This document shows, one piece after another, positions 32,746 through 41,967 of a stretch of DNA of 48,893 nucleotides. The notes beneath the pieces are model-generated. The model did no database searches. It had not been told where the DNA came from and worked only from the letters and a program-made list of their open reading frames with translations. The stretch comes from a bacterium (lineage in GTDB: Bacteria; Sysuimicrobiota; Sysuimicrobiia; Sysuimicrobiales; Segetimicrobiaceae): the NCBI GenBank assembly GCA_035691305.1, contig DASSJF010000054.1, positions 1 to 48,893 on the forward strand. The letters run 5' to 3'. Made by a program: the position numbers and the translations under genes. Every line of letters starts with the position of its first letter. Positions within the stretch are counted from its first letter, which is position 1.

Positions 32746-35700
32746 ATGATCAGCCAGTTCTTCATCCACCGCCCGATCTTCGCGATGTCGCTGTCGCTGT
32801 TGATCGTGCTGGTGGGCGCGCTCTCGTACGCCGGCCTGCCCCGCGAGCAGTACCCCAACATCAGCCCGCCGACCGTCACCGTTCAGACGACCTACGTCGG
32901 CGCGAGTGCGGCGGTCGTGGCGCAGAACGTGGCGGTGCCGATCGAAGAAGCCGTGAACGGCGTCAGCAACGCCCTGTACATGCAGTCCCGCAGCACCGCC
33001 TCGGGACAGTACTCGCTCACCGTGACGTTCCGGCTCGGCACCGACCCGGATGCGGACGCCGTGGCGGTGCAAAACCGCGTGAGCCAGGCGGCGGGCAACC
33101 TCCCGGCCGCCGTCAACAACTTCGGCCTCACCGTGCGCAAGGCGTCGCCGAACTTCCTGATGGGCTTCGCCCTCTACTCGCCGCAGGACAGCTACGATCC
33201 GTCCTTCCTCGCGAACTACGCCCTCATTCACCTCGTCGACCCGCTGGTACGGGTCCCCGGCGTGGGCGACAGCCTCGTGTTTCCCGCGCGCAGCTACGCG
33301 ATCCGGGCGTGGCTCAAGCCGGACGCGCTCGCGGCGCTCGGGCTCACGACCGGCGACATCACGAACGCGCTCACGGCGCAGAACACGGTCGCGCCGGGCG
33401 GCGTGCTCGGACAGCCGCCGATTCCGAATCCCGACACGCAGTTCCAGTACACGGTCAACACCAACGGCCAGCTCACGGACGCCGCCGAATTCGGGCAGGT
33501 CGTGGTGAAGACGCTGCCGGACGGAAGCGTCGTCCGGCTCCGCGACGTCGCCCGCACGGAGCTCGGCACCCAGGACTACGTGACCTACGGCTACTGGAAG
33601 ACGCACCCCGCGGCGCTGGTGCTCCTGCTGCAGAGCCCCGGCTCGAACGCCCTCCAGGCCTCCCAGGGGGCGCGGGCGGTGATGGCCGGCCTCGCGGAGA
33701 ACCTGCCGCCGGGCCTCACCTACGACGTGATCTTCGACACGACGAGCTTCATCAACGCGGCGCTCGGCGACGTGCAGCGCACGCTGGTGCTGGCGTTCCT
33801 CCTCGTGCTGCTGGTCGTGTTCGTCTTCCTCGGCACCGTCCGCGCGTCGCTGATCCCGATGCTCACGGTTCCGGTGTCGCTGATCGGCGCCTTCGCCGCG
33901 TTCAACGCGCTCGGTTTCACGATCAACATCCTGACGATGTTCGCGCTGATCCTGGCGATCGGCCTCGTCGTCGACGACGCGATCGTGGTCGTCGAGGCGG
34001 TCGGACGCCACATCGAAGAGGGCCGCGCGCCGGTGGCCGCGGCCGAGCAGGCGATGCGCGAGGTGTCGGGGCCGGTCATCGCGATCGCGCTCGTGCTCGA
34101 CGCGGTGTTCCTGCCGACCGCGTTCATCGGCGGCATCACCGGACAGCTCTACCGGCAGTTCGCGCTGACCCTCGCCGCGGCCGTGACCATCTCGGCGTTC
34201 GTGGCGCTCACCCTGACGCCGGCGCTGTGCGCGCTGCTGCTGCGCGGCCGGGGCGCGCCCCACACGCTGTTCGGACGCCTGCTCGGGGGGTTCGACGCGG
34301 GCTTCCGCCGCGTCACCGAGGCCTACATCGGCGGCGTGCGGCGGGCGATCCGCCGGCGGTGGCTGATGGTCGGCGCCCTGGCGCTCATCGGGTTCCTCGC
34401 GTTCCAGTTGCTGCGGATCTTACCGTCGACCTTCGTGCCGATCGAAGACCAGGGCTTCTTTGTGTCGGCGTTCCGTCTGCCGGACGGCGCGTCGCAGGCG
34501 CGCGCGGAGGAGGTGGCACGCAAGGCGATCCGCGCGGTGCTCGCGATTCCCGGCGTCGCCGGGGCCGCGACGGTCGGCGGCTACGACGTACTAACGCAGT
34601 CGATCAACTCGAACACGTTCGCGATGTTCGTGCTGCTGAAGCCGTGGGACGAGCGGCGCACCCGGGACACGCAGCTCTTTCCGATTCTGGTCCGCGCGAA
34701 CATCGCGTTCTCGCAGTTTCCTGAGGCGATCGGCTTCGCCTTCCCGCTGCCGCCGCTGCCGGGCGTCGGCAACACGAACGGCTTTCAGTTCGTGGTCGAA
34801 GACCACAACGGCAACGGCGGCCTGAACCGTCTCGCCCAGGTCACGCAGGGCGTGCTCGGCGCGGCCGGACGCCGGCCGGAGGTTACCTCGCTCTCGACCG
34901 GCTTCAGCACATCGGTCCCGCAGTACAGCGTCGACGTCAACCGGGACAAGGCCGGCGCGCTCGGCGTGCCGGTCGACAGCGTCTTTCAGAGTGTGAGCGC
35001 GTTCCTCGGGGGACTGCAGATCAACAACGTCAACCTGTTCGGGCGCGTCTACAAGGTGATGATCCAGGCCGAGCCCGCGTACCGGATGACGCCGGACGGC
35101 ATCGGCGCGATCTACGTCCGCAACAACACCGGCGCGATGGTCCCCCTCAGCACGCTCGTCACCGTGACGCAGGGCACCGGTCCCAACCTCGTGTCGCGCT
35201 ACAACGGCTATTACGCGGCGGAGGTCGACGGTCAGGCGCCGTTCGGGGCGAGCTCCGCCCGAGCCATCACCGCGATGGAAGGCATCGGCGCGACTCTTCC
35301 GGCCGGATACGGATACGAGTGGACCGGCCTCGCGTTCCAGGAAAAGCAGGCCGCGGGGGCGCAGGCGCTGATCTTCATGCTCGCGCTCGTGCTGGTCTTT
35401 CTGCTCCTCGCGGCGCTGTACGAGAGCTGGAGCATTCCGCTCAGCGTGATCCTCGGCGTGCCGATCGCCGCGTTCGGCTCGCTCCTCGCCGTGCTGCTGC
35501 GCGGGCTCTTTCTGCGCGACGTGCAGAGCGACGTGTACGTGCAGATCGGCCTGGTCATGCTGATCGGCCTCGCCGCGAAAAACGCGATCCTGATCGTCGA
35601 ATTCGCGAAGGCGCGGCACGAGAAGGACGGCCTGCCGATCATCGATGCCGCCGTCGCCGGGGCGCGGCTGCGATTCCGGCCGATCGTCATGACCTCGCTC

Positions 35701-35919
35701 GCGTTCGTCTGCGGCGCGCTGCCGCTCGTGTTCGCGAGCGGCGCGGGCGCCAACTCGCGCCACTCGCTCGGCACCGGCGTGGTCGGCGGTATGACGATGG
35801 CGACCGCGGTCGGCGTCTTCTTCATCCCGGTGCTCTACGTGCTCATGGCGGGCCGGCGGAGGCCGAGGACACCCGCGGCGGGCTCCGCTTCATCCGCCCT
35901 CGGCCAGCCGGGCCACTAG
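32746..35919 (+). CDS. RND efflux inner-membrane transporter (HAE1/AcrB type)
   Basis: The 1057-residue pump begins [20 protein letters not shown], as in AcrB/MexB. It has 12 expected helices and two large periplasmic loops. The proton-relay pair Asp410-Asp411 ([13 protein letters not shown]) and Lys945 ([16 protein letters not shown]) are present, as are [10 protein letters not shown] and [10 protein letters not shown]. It exports drugs or lipophilic compounds using proton flux, with the upstream adaptor. No outer-membrane TolC-like gene follows, so the channel must be encoded elsewhere. Its 3' end overlaps the convergent aldo/keto reductase gene by 30 bases. Confidence 0.95.
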   Translation: MISQFFIHRPIFAMSLSLLIVLVGALSYAGLPREQYPNISPPTVTVQTTYVGASAAVVAQNVAVPIEEAVNGVSNALYMQSRSTASGQYSLTVTFRLGTDPDADAVAVQNRVSQAAGNLPAAVNNFGLTVRKASPNFLMGFALYSPQDSYDPSFLANYALIHLVDPLVRVPGVGDSLVFPARSYAIRAWLKPDALAALGLTTGDITNALTAQNTVAPGGVLGQPPIPNPDTQFQYTVNTNGQLTDAAEFGQVVVKTLPDGSVVRLRDVARTELGTQDYVTYGYWKTHPAALVLLLQSPGSNALQASQGARAVMAGLAENLPPGLTYDVIFDTTSFINAALGDVQRTLVLAFLLVLLVVFVFLGTVRASLIPMLTVPVSLIGAFAAFNALGFTINILTMFALILAIGLVVDDAIVVVEAVGRHIEEGRAPVAAAEQAMREVSGPVIAIALVLDAVFLPTAFIGGITGQLYRQFALTLAAAVTISAFVALTLTPALCALLLRGRGAPHTLFGRLLGGFDAGFRRVTEAYIGGVRRAIRRRWLMVGALALIGFLAFQLLRILPSTFVPIEDQGFFVSAFRLPDGASQARAEEVARKAIRAVLAIPGVAGAATVGGYDVLTQSINSNTFAMFVLLKPWDERRTRDTQLFPILVRANIAFSQFPEAIGFAFPLPPLPGVGNTNGFQFVVEDHNGNGGLNRLAQVTQGVLGAAGRRPEVTSLSTGFSTSVPQYSVDVNRDKAGALGVPVDSVFQSVSAFLGGLQINNVNLFGRVYKVMIQAEPAYRMTPDGIGAIYVRNNTGAMVPLSTLVTVTQGTGPNLVSRYNGYYAAEVDGQAPFGASSARAITAMEGIGATLPAGYGYEWTGLAFQEKQAAGAQALIFMLALVLVFLLLAALYESWSIPLSVILGVPIAAFGSLLAVLLRGLFLRDVQSDVYVQIGLVMLIGLAAKNAILIVEFAKARHEKDGLPIIDAAVAGARLRFRPIVMTSLAFVCGALPLVFASGAGANSRHSLGTGVVGGMTMATAVGVFFIPVLYVLMAGRRRPRTPAAGSASSALGQPGH

Positions 35920-36702
35920 GTCCCGCTCCCGCTCGCCGAGCCACGGCGGAGAGCCGGCCGCGGCGTTCTCGACCGCGTGCGCCTCGTCGGACGTCGCCGG
36001 GATGGCGACGTGGCAGCGGCGGTCGCTCAGGACCCATTTCAGCAGCGCCTGCGCCCACGTGGTCACGCCGAACTCCCGCAGCGGCGCCAGTTCCGTCGGC
36101 TTCGGCCGGCGACGCATCAGCGCGCCCTCCCCAAACGGCCGCATCACGACGACGCCGAGGCCCAGGTCGGCGGCGCGCGGCAGGATCTCCCGCTCCACGT
36201 CCCGCTCGAGCGGATTGTACGGAATCTGGATCGCCGCGATGCGTCCCGTGTCCATCACGCGCCGCAGCTCGCCGAACGCCCTGGAACTGTAGTGCGTCGC
36301 GCCGATCGCGGCCACCCTGCCCTCGTCCCGCAGGCGCGCGAGCACGGGCAGGTGCTCCCGCCACGCCACCAAGTTGTGGATCTGATACAGATCGACGCGG
36401 CCGCCGAAGTACCCGAGCGCGCGCTCGATCTGGTGCCGGCCCTCCGCGAGGGAGTCCGTCCAGACCTTCGTAAGCACAAAAACGTCCGCGCGGTGGGGCG
36501 CGAGCGCGGCGCCGAGGACGCGTTCGGCCTCGCCGTACATCGGCGAAGAGTCGAAAACGCGCGTCCCCGCGCCGGCCGCCGCGTCCACGACCCGCCGCGC
36601 GTTCCGCTCGGGGCCGGCGCCGCGCACGTCGAAGGTGCGCCACGTCCCCATGCCGACGACCGGCACGCGAAGACCCGTCCCGCCGAGCACCCGCTCGTCC
36701 AT
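35890..36702 (-). CDS. Aldo/keto reductase
   Basis: The 270-residue TIM-barrel oxidoreductase has the catalytic tetrad Asp51 (VFDSSPMYG), Tyr56, Lys79 (VLTKVW) and His109 (YQIHN). An NADPH-binding C-terminal region carries [20 protein letters not shown]. It reduces aldehydes or ketones; the substrate is not readable from sequence. It lies 10 bases downstream of the APC permease gene on the same strand, so they may form an operon. The C-terminal 10 codons overlap the end of the RND gene on the opposite strand. Confidence 0.9.
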   Translation of the reverse strand: MDERVLGGTGLRVPVVGMGTWRTFDVRGAGPERNARRVVDAAAGAGTRVFDSSPMYGEAERVLGAALAPHRADVFVLTKVWTDSLAEGRHQIERALGYFGGRVDLYQIHNLVAWREHLPVLARLRDEGRVAAIGATHYSSRAFGELRRVMDTGRIAAIQIPYNPLERDVEREILPRAADLGLGVVVMRPFGEGALMRRRPKPTELAPLREFGVTTWAQALLKWVLSDRRCHVAIPATSDEAHAVENAAAGSPPWLGERERDLVARLAEGG

Positions 36703-36712
36703 CCGCCGCCGC

Positions 36713-38581
36713 TCACACCTTGAGGTACCACGGCACGCTCATCACGCTGACTCGGTCGCTCCGCCGCAGCAGCAAGAGCGCCCGCAGCAGTTCCGCGCGC
36801 TGGTTGTGCAGCGGATAGTGGTACCAGTGCGGCTCGACCAGCTCCGGGATCATGACGACGATCTGCCGGTCGGACTGGACCGCCTCCACCCGGGCGACGT
36901 ACTCGACGATGGGCAGGGTCACGTACCGGTACGGGGACGGCAGGACCACCAGGTTCGGCGGGCGCACGCCGGCCCGCTGTGCCGGTTCTTCCACGAGGTG
37001 CGGCCACCGCCGCTGCAGCGTCTCGCGCCCTTCGCCGGTGTCGACGTGCACCGCGTGCACGTCCGGCGACATGCCGGCCGCAAACCGGAGCGCCTTCTCG
37101 GCCGCCCGGTCCCACCCCGCGATCGGAACGATCACGATCGGCGGACGTGGGCCCTCGATCTTGAGCGGCGACGTCGTCGCCGTCTCCGCGCCGACCCGCG
37201 CGTAGTGGCGGTGGATCGCCAGCATCAGCGCGACGAGCCCGGGGATCAGGAGCAGCGTCACCCAGGCGCCCTCCGCGAACTTCGCGACCATCACGACGGT
37301 CACGGTGACCCCGGTCGCCGCGGCCCCGAGGCCGTTCACGAACATGCCGGCGCGCGCCCGGGGCCCGCCCTGCTTCCGCCAGTGCATCACCATGCCGGCC
37401 TGCGAGAGCGTGAACGCGAGAAACGCCCCGACGGCGTAGAGCGGGATCAGCCGGTCGGTCACGCCGCCGAAGAGGATGAGGAGCAGGCCGCAGAGCAGCG
37501 CGAGTGTATAGATCCCGTAGGAGTACACGAGACGCCGGCCGCGCAGCACCGCCGCCTGCGGCAGGTACCGGTTCAGCGCCACGGCGCGGGCGACGCGCGG
37601 GAAGTCCGCGAACGCCGTGTTCGCCGACAGCACCAAGACGGCGAGGATCGACGCCATCGCGACGTAGTAAAAGGCGCCCCGGCCGCCGACCGCCGCGATC
37701 AAGATTGACAGAACACTCTGGTAGCCGGGCTCGCCGGGCGCGGCGGCGCCGATGTGATAGGCGCGGACGAGGTAAGCGATGCCGGCGAGCATGACCATCA
37801 GGATCGCGATGATCGCGGTCAGCGTGCGCTGCGCCGACTGCACCACCGGCTCCCGGAAGGCGCGGACGCCGTTGCTCACCGCCTCCACCCCGGTCATCGC
37901 GGTGCAGCCGTTGGCGAACGCCTGGAGCAGCAGCCACGCGCTCACCGCCTCGAGCGGCGGATGGAGCGGCGGCGGGGTCTCGACGGGAACGGGGTGGCCG
38001 CCCGCGGCAAGGGCCTTCGCCAGCCCCCACGCGATCGCGCCGAGCAGGCTCGCGATGAACACGTAGGTCGGCAGCATGAACACGGTCCCCGCCTGCCGCA
38101 GCCCCCGCAGGTTGACGATCGTGATGCCGATCAGGATCACGAGGCACAGGGCCAGGGTGTGCCGCTGCAGCGACGGCACCGCGGAGACGAGCGCGCCCAC
38201 GCCGGCCGAGATGCCGACGGCCGCCGTGAGCACGTAGTCGATCAGCAGCGCCGCCGCCGCCAGCAGGCCGGCGCGGGCGCCGAGATTGACGCGCGCCACG
38301 GTGTAGGAGCCGCCGCCCGTCGGATAGGCGGCGATCGTCTGCCGGTACGAAAAGTACACGATCCCGAGCAGCACGATGATGCTCATGCTGATCGGCATCA
38401 TGTAGACGAGGCCCGCCGCGCCGAGCGGGATCAGCAGCGTGAGCGCCGCCTCCGGGCCGTACGCGGCCGAACTGAGGGCGTCGAGGCCGAAGATGCCGAT
38501 GCCGTTTGCGGGCCCGACCCGTTCGGCCCGTTCCTCGTAGGTCGCGAGCGGCCGTCCGAGGAGAATATCCGCGAGAGACAT
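36713..38581 (-). CDS. APC-family amino acid permease with C-terminal USP-like domain
   Basis: The 622-residue protein has about 12 helices in residues 30-440. They include IGIFGLDALSSAAYGPEAAL in helix 1, YPTGGGSYTVARVNLG near helix 3 and GCTAMTGVEAVSNGVRAFRE in helix 6. This matches the large-APC (KUP-neighbouring) group. Residues about 460-620 form a soluble alpha/beta domain opening PPIVIVPIAGWDRAAEKALR, similar to universal stress protein domains, which may sense nucleotides and regulate transport. The ATG at 38581 has no strong ribosome-binding site. The substrate is likely an amino acid or amine, judged only by family. Confidence 0.87.
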   Translation of the reverse strand: MSLADILLGRPLATYEERAERVGPANGIGIFGLDALSSAAYGPEAALTLLIPLGAAGLVYMMPISMSIIVLLGIVYFSYRQTIAAYPTGGGSYTVARVNLGARAGLLAAAALLIDYVLTAAVGISAGVGALVSAVPSLQRHTLALCLVILIGITIVNLRGLRQAGTVFMLPTYVFIASLLGAIAWGLAKALAAGGHPVPVETPPPLHPPLEAVSAWLLLQAFANGCTAMTGVEAVSNGVRAFREPVVQSAQRTLTAIIAILMVMLAGIAYLVRAYHIGAAAPGEPGYQSVLSILIAAVGGRGAFYYVAMASILAVLVLSANTAFADFPRVARAVALNRYLPQAAVLRGRRLVYSYGIYTLALLCGLLLILFGGVTDRLIPLYAVGAFLAFTLSQAGMVMHWRKQGGPRARAGMFVNGLGAAATGVTVTVVMVAKFAEGAWVTLLLIPGLVALMLAIHRHYARVGAETATTSPLKIEGPRPPIVIVPIAGWDRAAEKALRFAAGMSPDVHAVHVDTGEGRETLQRRWPHLVEEPAQRAGVRPPNLVVLPSPYRYVTLPIVEYVARVEAVQSDRQIVVMIPELVEPHWYHYPLHNQRAELLRALLLLRRSDRVSVMSVPWYLKV

Positions 38582-38695
38582 CAGCGCAGGCAATTCAGCA
38601 GGCGCGGGGCGAAGCCTCCTCGCGAGAAGCCCCGACGATTGCAGGGGGCCCGAGTGGGCCGGAGGTCCTGCGCCGAACAGGAGGAGGGACGAACA

Positions 38696-39079
38696 ATGCC
38701 ACGTGAGGATGTTGCGGTTCGCGGAATGCACAAGACCACCGGGTATTCGCACGCCGCCAAAGCCGGCGGGTTGGTCTACGTCGCCGGCCAGATCGCCCAG
38801 GACGTCGAGGGCAACCTCGTGGGGCGCGGCGACATCGAGGCCCAGGCGGTGCAGATCTTCGAGAACCTGAAGACCGTGCTGGCCTCCGCCGGCACCTCGC
38901 TCGATCAGGTGGTCAAGCTCACCACCTTCACGACCAACGTCGTCTACCGGCAGAAGATCGCGGAGGTACGCGCGCGGTATTTCAAGGACTACTTCCCGCC
39001 GAACACCTTTCTCGTCGTGGCGAGCCTCGCCACGCCGGATTACCTGCTCGAGATCGAAGCGGTCGCGGCCTGCCCTTAA
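38696..39079 (+). CDS. RidA family protein
   Basis: The 127-residue protein has a RidA/YjgF fold: GLVYVAGQIAQDVEGNLVG, QAVQIFENLKTVLASAGTSL, VVKLTTFTTN and LLEIEAVAAC. RidA enzymes hydrolyse reactive imines and enamines from amino acid oxidation or PLP enzymes. The conserved Arg (Arg105 in E. coli RidA) that binds the substrate carboxylate is absent; residues 101-106 are PPNTFL. This places it in a non-canonical Rid subgroup. GGAGGAGGG precedes the ATG. It heads a tight gene series with a GNAT, a HAD hydrolase and a FAD amine/amino acid oxidase. Confidence 0.92.
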   Translation: MPREDVAVRGMHKTTGYSHAAKAGGLVYVAGQIAQDVEGNLVGRGDIEAQAVQIFENLKTVLASAGTSLDQVVKLTTFTTNVVYRQKIAEVRARYFKDYFPPNTFLVVASLATPDYLLEIEAVAACP

Positions 39080-39100
39080 GCCATCGCGGGAGGCGGTTCG

Positions 39101-39523
39101 ATGGCGCAGATCCGCCGTGCGGTCGATCAGGATTTTGAGGCGGCGCACCGGCTGCTGGAGCAGCTGATGCCCGCGCCGTCGAACCTCAGGCACGCCATCT
39201 GGAGCCGGACGCTCGCCCATCAGGGCTACGCGGCCTGGATCGCGGAGGTCGACGGCCGCCCCGCCGGGTTTATCGACCTGTACGTCTTTCCGGACATCGG
39301 GCACGGCCGCGACATCGGCCTGATCAACAATCTTGTCGTCGGCGAAGAGTTCAGGCGCCGCGGCTTGGGCGAGGCGCTGCTGGACGAAACCGTCGGGTAC
39401 TGCCGGGCGCGCGACGTCGTCGAACTGCATCTGTGGACCGACTTCGACAACGCCGGGGCGCTCGCGCTGTATGCACGCCGTGGCTTTGTCCGGCGCTCGC
39501 TCCTCATGGAGCTCGAACTGTGA
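39101..39523 (+). CDS. GNAT family N-acetyltransferase
   Basis: The 140-residue protein covers one GNAT domain. Beta strand 4 NNLVVGEEFRRRGLGEALLD holds the acetyl-CoA pyrophosphate loop R-R-x-G-L-G, and ALALYARRGFVRRSLLMELE closes the fold. GGGAGG lies 7 bases before the ATG. Its stop overlaps the GTG of the HAD gene. The likely substrate is an amine from the same pathway; this is inference. Confidence 0.88.
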   Translation: MAQIRRAVDQDFEAAHRLLEQLMPAPSNLRHAIWSRTLAHQGYAAWIAEVDGRPAGFIDLYVFPDIGHGRDIGLINNLVVGEEFRRRGLGEALLDETVGYCRARDVVELHLWTDFDNAGALALYARRGFVRRSLLMELEL

Positions 39524-40224
39524 ACGGCGGCGGAACGGCGCCCGCGCCGGATACCATCACGTTCGATTGTTACGGCACGCTCGTCGACTTCGACCTGAAC
39601 CGCGTCACCCGCGCCATCCTCGGAGACCGCCTACGCATCGACGGCGTGCACGAGGCGGAGTTCCTGGACGACTTCCGCGTGATGCGCTTCCAGGCCGTCC
39701 TGGAGCCGTACCGTCCGTACGAAGCCCTCCTCCGCGTCACGCTGGAGCAGGCGATGCGCCTGCACGGCATGCCGTACCGCGGCGCGGACGGCGATGCGCT
39801 GGTCGCGGCGGTTCCCGCGTTCGGACCGTTCCCGGAGGTCCCGGGCGCGCTGACGCGGCTCAGAGAGAAGTACCGGCTCGCGATCATTTCGAACACCGAC
39901 GACGACCTGATCCGGGGCAACGTCGAGCGAATCGGCGTGGACTTCGACTTCGTGATCACGGCGCAGCAGGCGCGCGCCTACAAGCCGCGGCGCGAGGCGT
40001 TCGAGTACGCGCTGCGCAGGGTCGGCCGGACGCCCGCGCAGGTGGTGCACGTCGCCCAAGGGTTCGAGTACGACATCATGCCGACGCACGAGTTCGGGAT
40101 GCGGCGGATCTGGATCAACCGCGGCGGCCGCCGGGGCAGCAGCGCTTTCATGCCCTACGAAGAACTCCCCGACATGTCCCGCCTGCCCACCCTGCTCGGG
40201 CTCCCCCCGGCTTCAGTTCCATGA
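39520..40224 (+). CDS. HAD-family hydrolase, haloacid dehalogenase type II-like
   Basis: The 234-residue protein carries motif I FDCYGTLVDF with nucleophile Asp16 and the Tyr characteristic of type II 2-haloacid dehalogenases (D-x-Y-G-T). Motif II is IISNTDDD, motif III the Lys of AYKPRREAFEYAL and motif IV VAQGFEYDIMPTHEFGM. It hydrolyses a phosphate ester or C-halogen bond; the dehalogenase label rests on family resemblance only. It is coupled on both sides by four-base overlaps (GTGA and ATGA), showing tight co-expression with the GNAT and oxidase. Confidence 0.9.
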   Translation: MNGGGTAPAPDTITFDCYGTLVDFDLNRVTRAILGDRLRIDGVHEAEFLDDFRVMRFQAVLEPYRPYEALLRVTLEQAMRLHGMPYRGADGDALVAAVPAFGPFPEVPGALTRLREKYRLAIISNTDDDLIRGNVERIGVDFDFVITAQQARAYKPRREAFEYALRRVGRTPAQVVHVAQGFEYDIMPTHEFGMRRIWINRGGRRGSSAFMPYEELPDMSRLPTLLGLPPASVP

Positions 40225-41537
40225 GCGCCGGCGAGTTCCGCGGCGGCCGGTCCGCCGGCTTGAACGAGATCCCGTACTGGATCGACACGGCGCCGGAGTT
40301 CCCCGACCGCGCGGGGCGGCCGCTTCCCGACCGCGCCGACGTCGCCGTTGTCGGCGGCGGCCTCACCGGCCTCAATGCCGCGATCGCGCTCGCGCGAAAG
40401 GGCGCCGCGACGGTCGTGCTCGAGCAGGGGCGGTTTGGCTCCGGCGCCGCCGGCCGGAACGGCGGCATGTGCACAACGGGGCTGTCGGTCGGACCGGCCA
40501 CCGCGGTGAAGCGCTACGGCCTCGCAGCCGCCCGCGCCTACCACGATGTGTATCGCGAGGCCGTCGACTTCGTCGAGTCGCTGGTGCGGGCGGAAGGGAT
40601 CGACTGCCACTTCCGGCGCGCGGGCCGGCTCGGTGTCGCGTGCAAGCCCTCGCACCACGACCGCCAGCGGGCGACCCAGAGGCTCCTGGCCGAGCAGTTC
40701 GGCCACGAGATGTTCCTCATCGGCCCGTCGGAGTTGCGGTCGGAGATCGGCTCGAACGCCTACCACGGCGCGCTGCTGGACCCGCTCAGCGCCGGACTGC
40801 ACCCCGGCAAGTACGTTCGCGGGCTGACCGATGTCGCGGAGCGAGCGGGGGCCCGGCTCCATGAAAACACAAAGGTCACCGGCGTCGGACGCGAACCCGG
40901 CGGGCGCTTCCGGATCGCCACCGCGCGCGGCCCCGTGTCCGCGCGACAGGTTCTGGTGGCCACGGACGCCTACACGAGCGGCGTCTTTCCCGCCCTCCGG
41001 CGGCGCATGGTCGTCGTCGGCAGCTTCATCGTCGCAACGGAGCCGCTCGGCGAGGCGCGCGCGGCGGAGATCATCCCGCGCGCACGAATGGTGGTCGACA
41101 CCAAAAATATCGGCCATTACTACCGGCTGACGCCGGACAATCGGCTGCTCTTCGGCGGCCGGGCGCGCTTCGCGCTCTCCAATCCGGGCTCCGACCGGAG
41201 GAGCGGCCGCATCCTCCGGCGCGACATGCTGGCGATCTTTCCGCAGCTCGCCGATGCGCGGATCGAATACGTCTGGGGCGGCCACGTCGGTTTCCCCGCC
41301 GACCGCATGCCGCACGCCGGCGAGATGGGCGGCCTGTACTACTCGATGGGCTATTCGGGCCACGGTGTGCAGATGGCGTCGCTCATGGGCGCGCGCATGG
41401 CCGAGATCATGGACGGACACCCCGAAGCGAATCCATGGCGGAAGCTGCAGGCGCGGCCCTTTCCGACCTACTCGGGCACGGCCTGGTTCCTGCCGTTCGT
41501 GGGCGCCTATTACAGTGTAAAGGATCGCTGGGGTTGA
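40221..41537 (+). CDS. FAD-dependent amine/amino acid oxidase (DAO family)
   Basis: The 438-residue flavoprotein opens, after a short N-terminus, with a Rossmann motif DVAVVGGGLTGLNAAIALAR and the dinucleotide-binding acidic end TVVLEQGRF. GSGAAGRNGGMCTTGLS and, near the C-terminus, YYSMGYSGHGVQMASLMGAR are typical of the PuuB/OrdL-like oxidases acting on gamma-glutamylputrescine, glycine derivatives or similar amines. It probably produces an imine and H2O2, matching the RidA gene three genes upstream. Its ATG overlaps the HAD stop. Confidence 0.92.
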   Translation: MSAGEFRGGRSAGLNEIPYWIDTAPEFPDRAGRPLPDRADVAVVGGGLTGLNAAIALARKGAATVVLEQGRFGSGAAGRNGGMCTTGLSVGPATAVKRYGLAAARAYHDVYREAVDFVESLVRAEGIDCHFRRAGRLGVACKPSHHDRQRATQRLLAEQFGHEMFLIGPSELRSEIGSNAYHGALLDPLSAGLHPGKYVRGLTDVAERAGARLHENTKVTGVGREPGGRFRIATARGPVSARQVLVATDAYTSGVFPALRRRMVVVGSFIVATEPLGEARAAEIIPRARMVVDTKNIGHYYRLTPDNRLLFGGRARFALSNPGSDRRSGRILRRDMLAIFPQLADARIEYVWGGHVGFPADRMPHAGEMGGLYYSMGYSGHGVQMASLMGARMAEIMDGHPEANPWRKLQARPFPTYSGTAWFLPFVGAYYSVKDRWG

Positions 41538-41639
41538 AGCGGCCGGAACCGGTCACACGGCCCACCGTGGGAAGGATTAGCGTGGGACCGCCGTTGGGCT
41601 AACGTGAAGGGTGGATTCACAACGTCTGGAGGTCCGACC

Positions 41640-41921
41640 ATGAAGGCGACATGGCGCGGAGACGTCATCGCGCAGAGCGAACAGACGCTGGACGTCGGCG
41701 GCTACACGTACTTCCCGCGGGACGCCGTCCGCATGGACCTGCTGCGGATCTCACCGAAGACGCCGCACGATCTGGAGTGCCCGCACGGCGTGCAGTTCTA
41801 CGACGTGGTCAACGGCGCGGCATCGAGCCCGCGCGCTGCCTGGTCTTACGAAGCCCCGCGCGACTCGATGAAGAAGGTCGACCACTGGGTCGGGTTCTGG
41901 GAGGACGTCGAGGTCGGCTAA
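41640..41921 (+). CDS. DUF427 domain protein
   Basis: The 93-residue protein fits DUF427: GDVIAQSEQTLDVGGYTYFP, then CPHGVQFYDVVNG and the C-terminal VGFWEDVEV. The family is a small beta-rich fold with no firmly established reaction. The ATG at 41640 is chosen because GGAGG lies 7 bases upstream. It follows the oxidase gene after a 102-base gap that holds no gene. Confidence 0.85.
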   Translation: MKATWRGDVIAQSEQTLDVGGYTYFPRDAVRMDLLRISPKTPHDLECPHGVQFYDVVNGAASSPRAAWSYEAPRDSMKKVDHWVGFWEDVEVG

Positions 41922-41967
41922 GTTCCCCCCGCGCTAGGCAGTACCGCTTCGGGGCATCACAGGCGCC

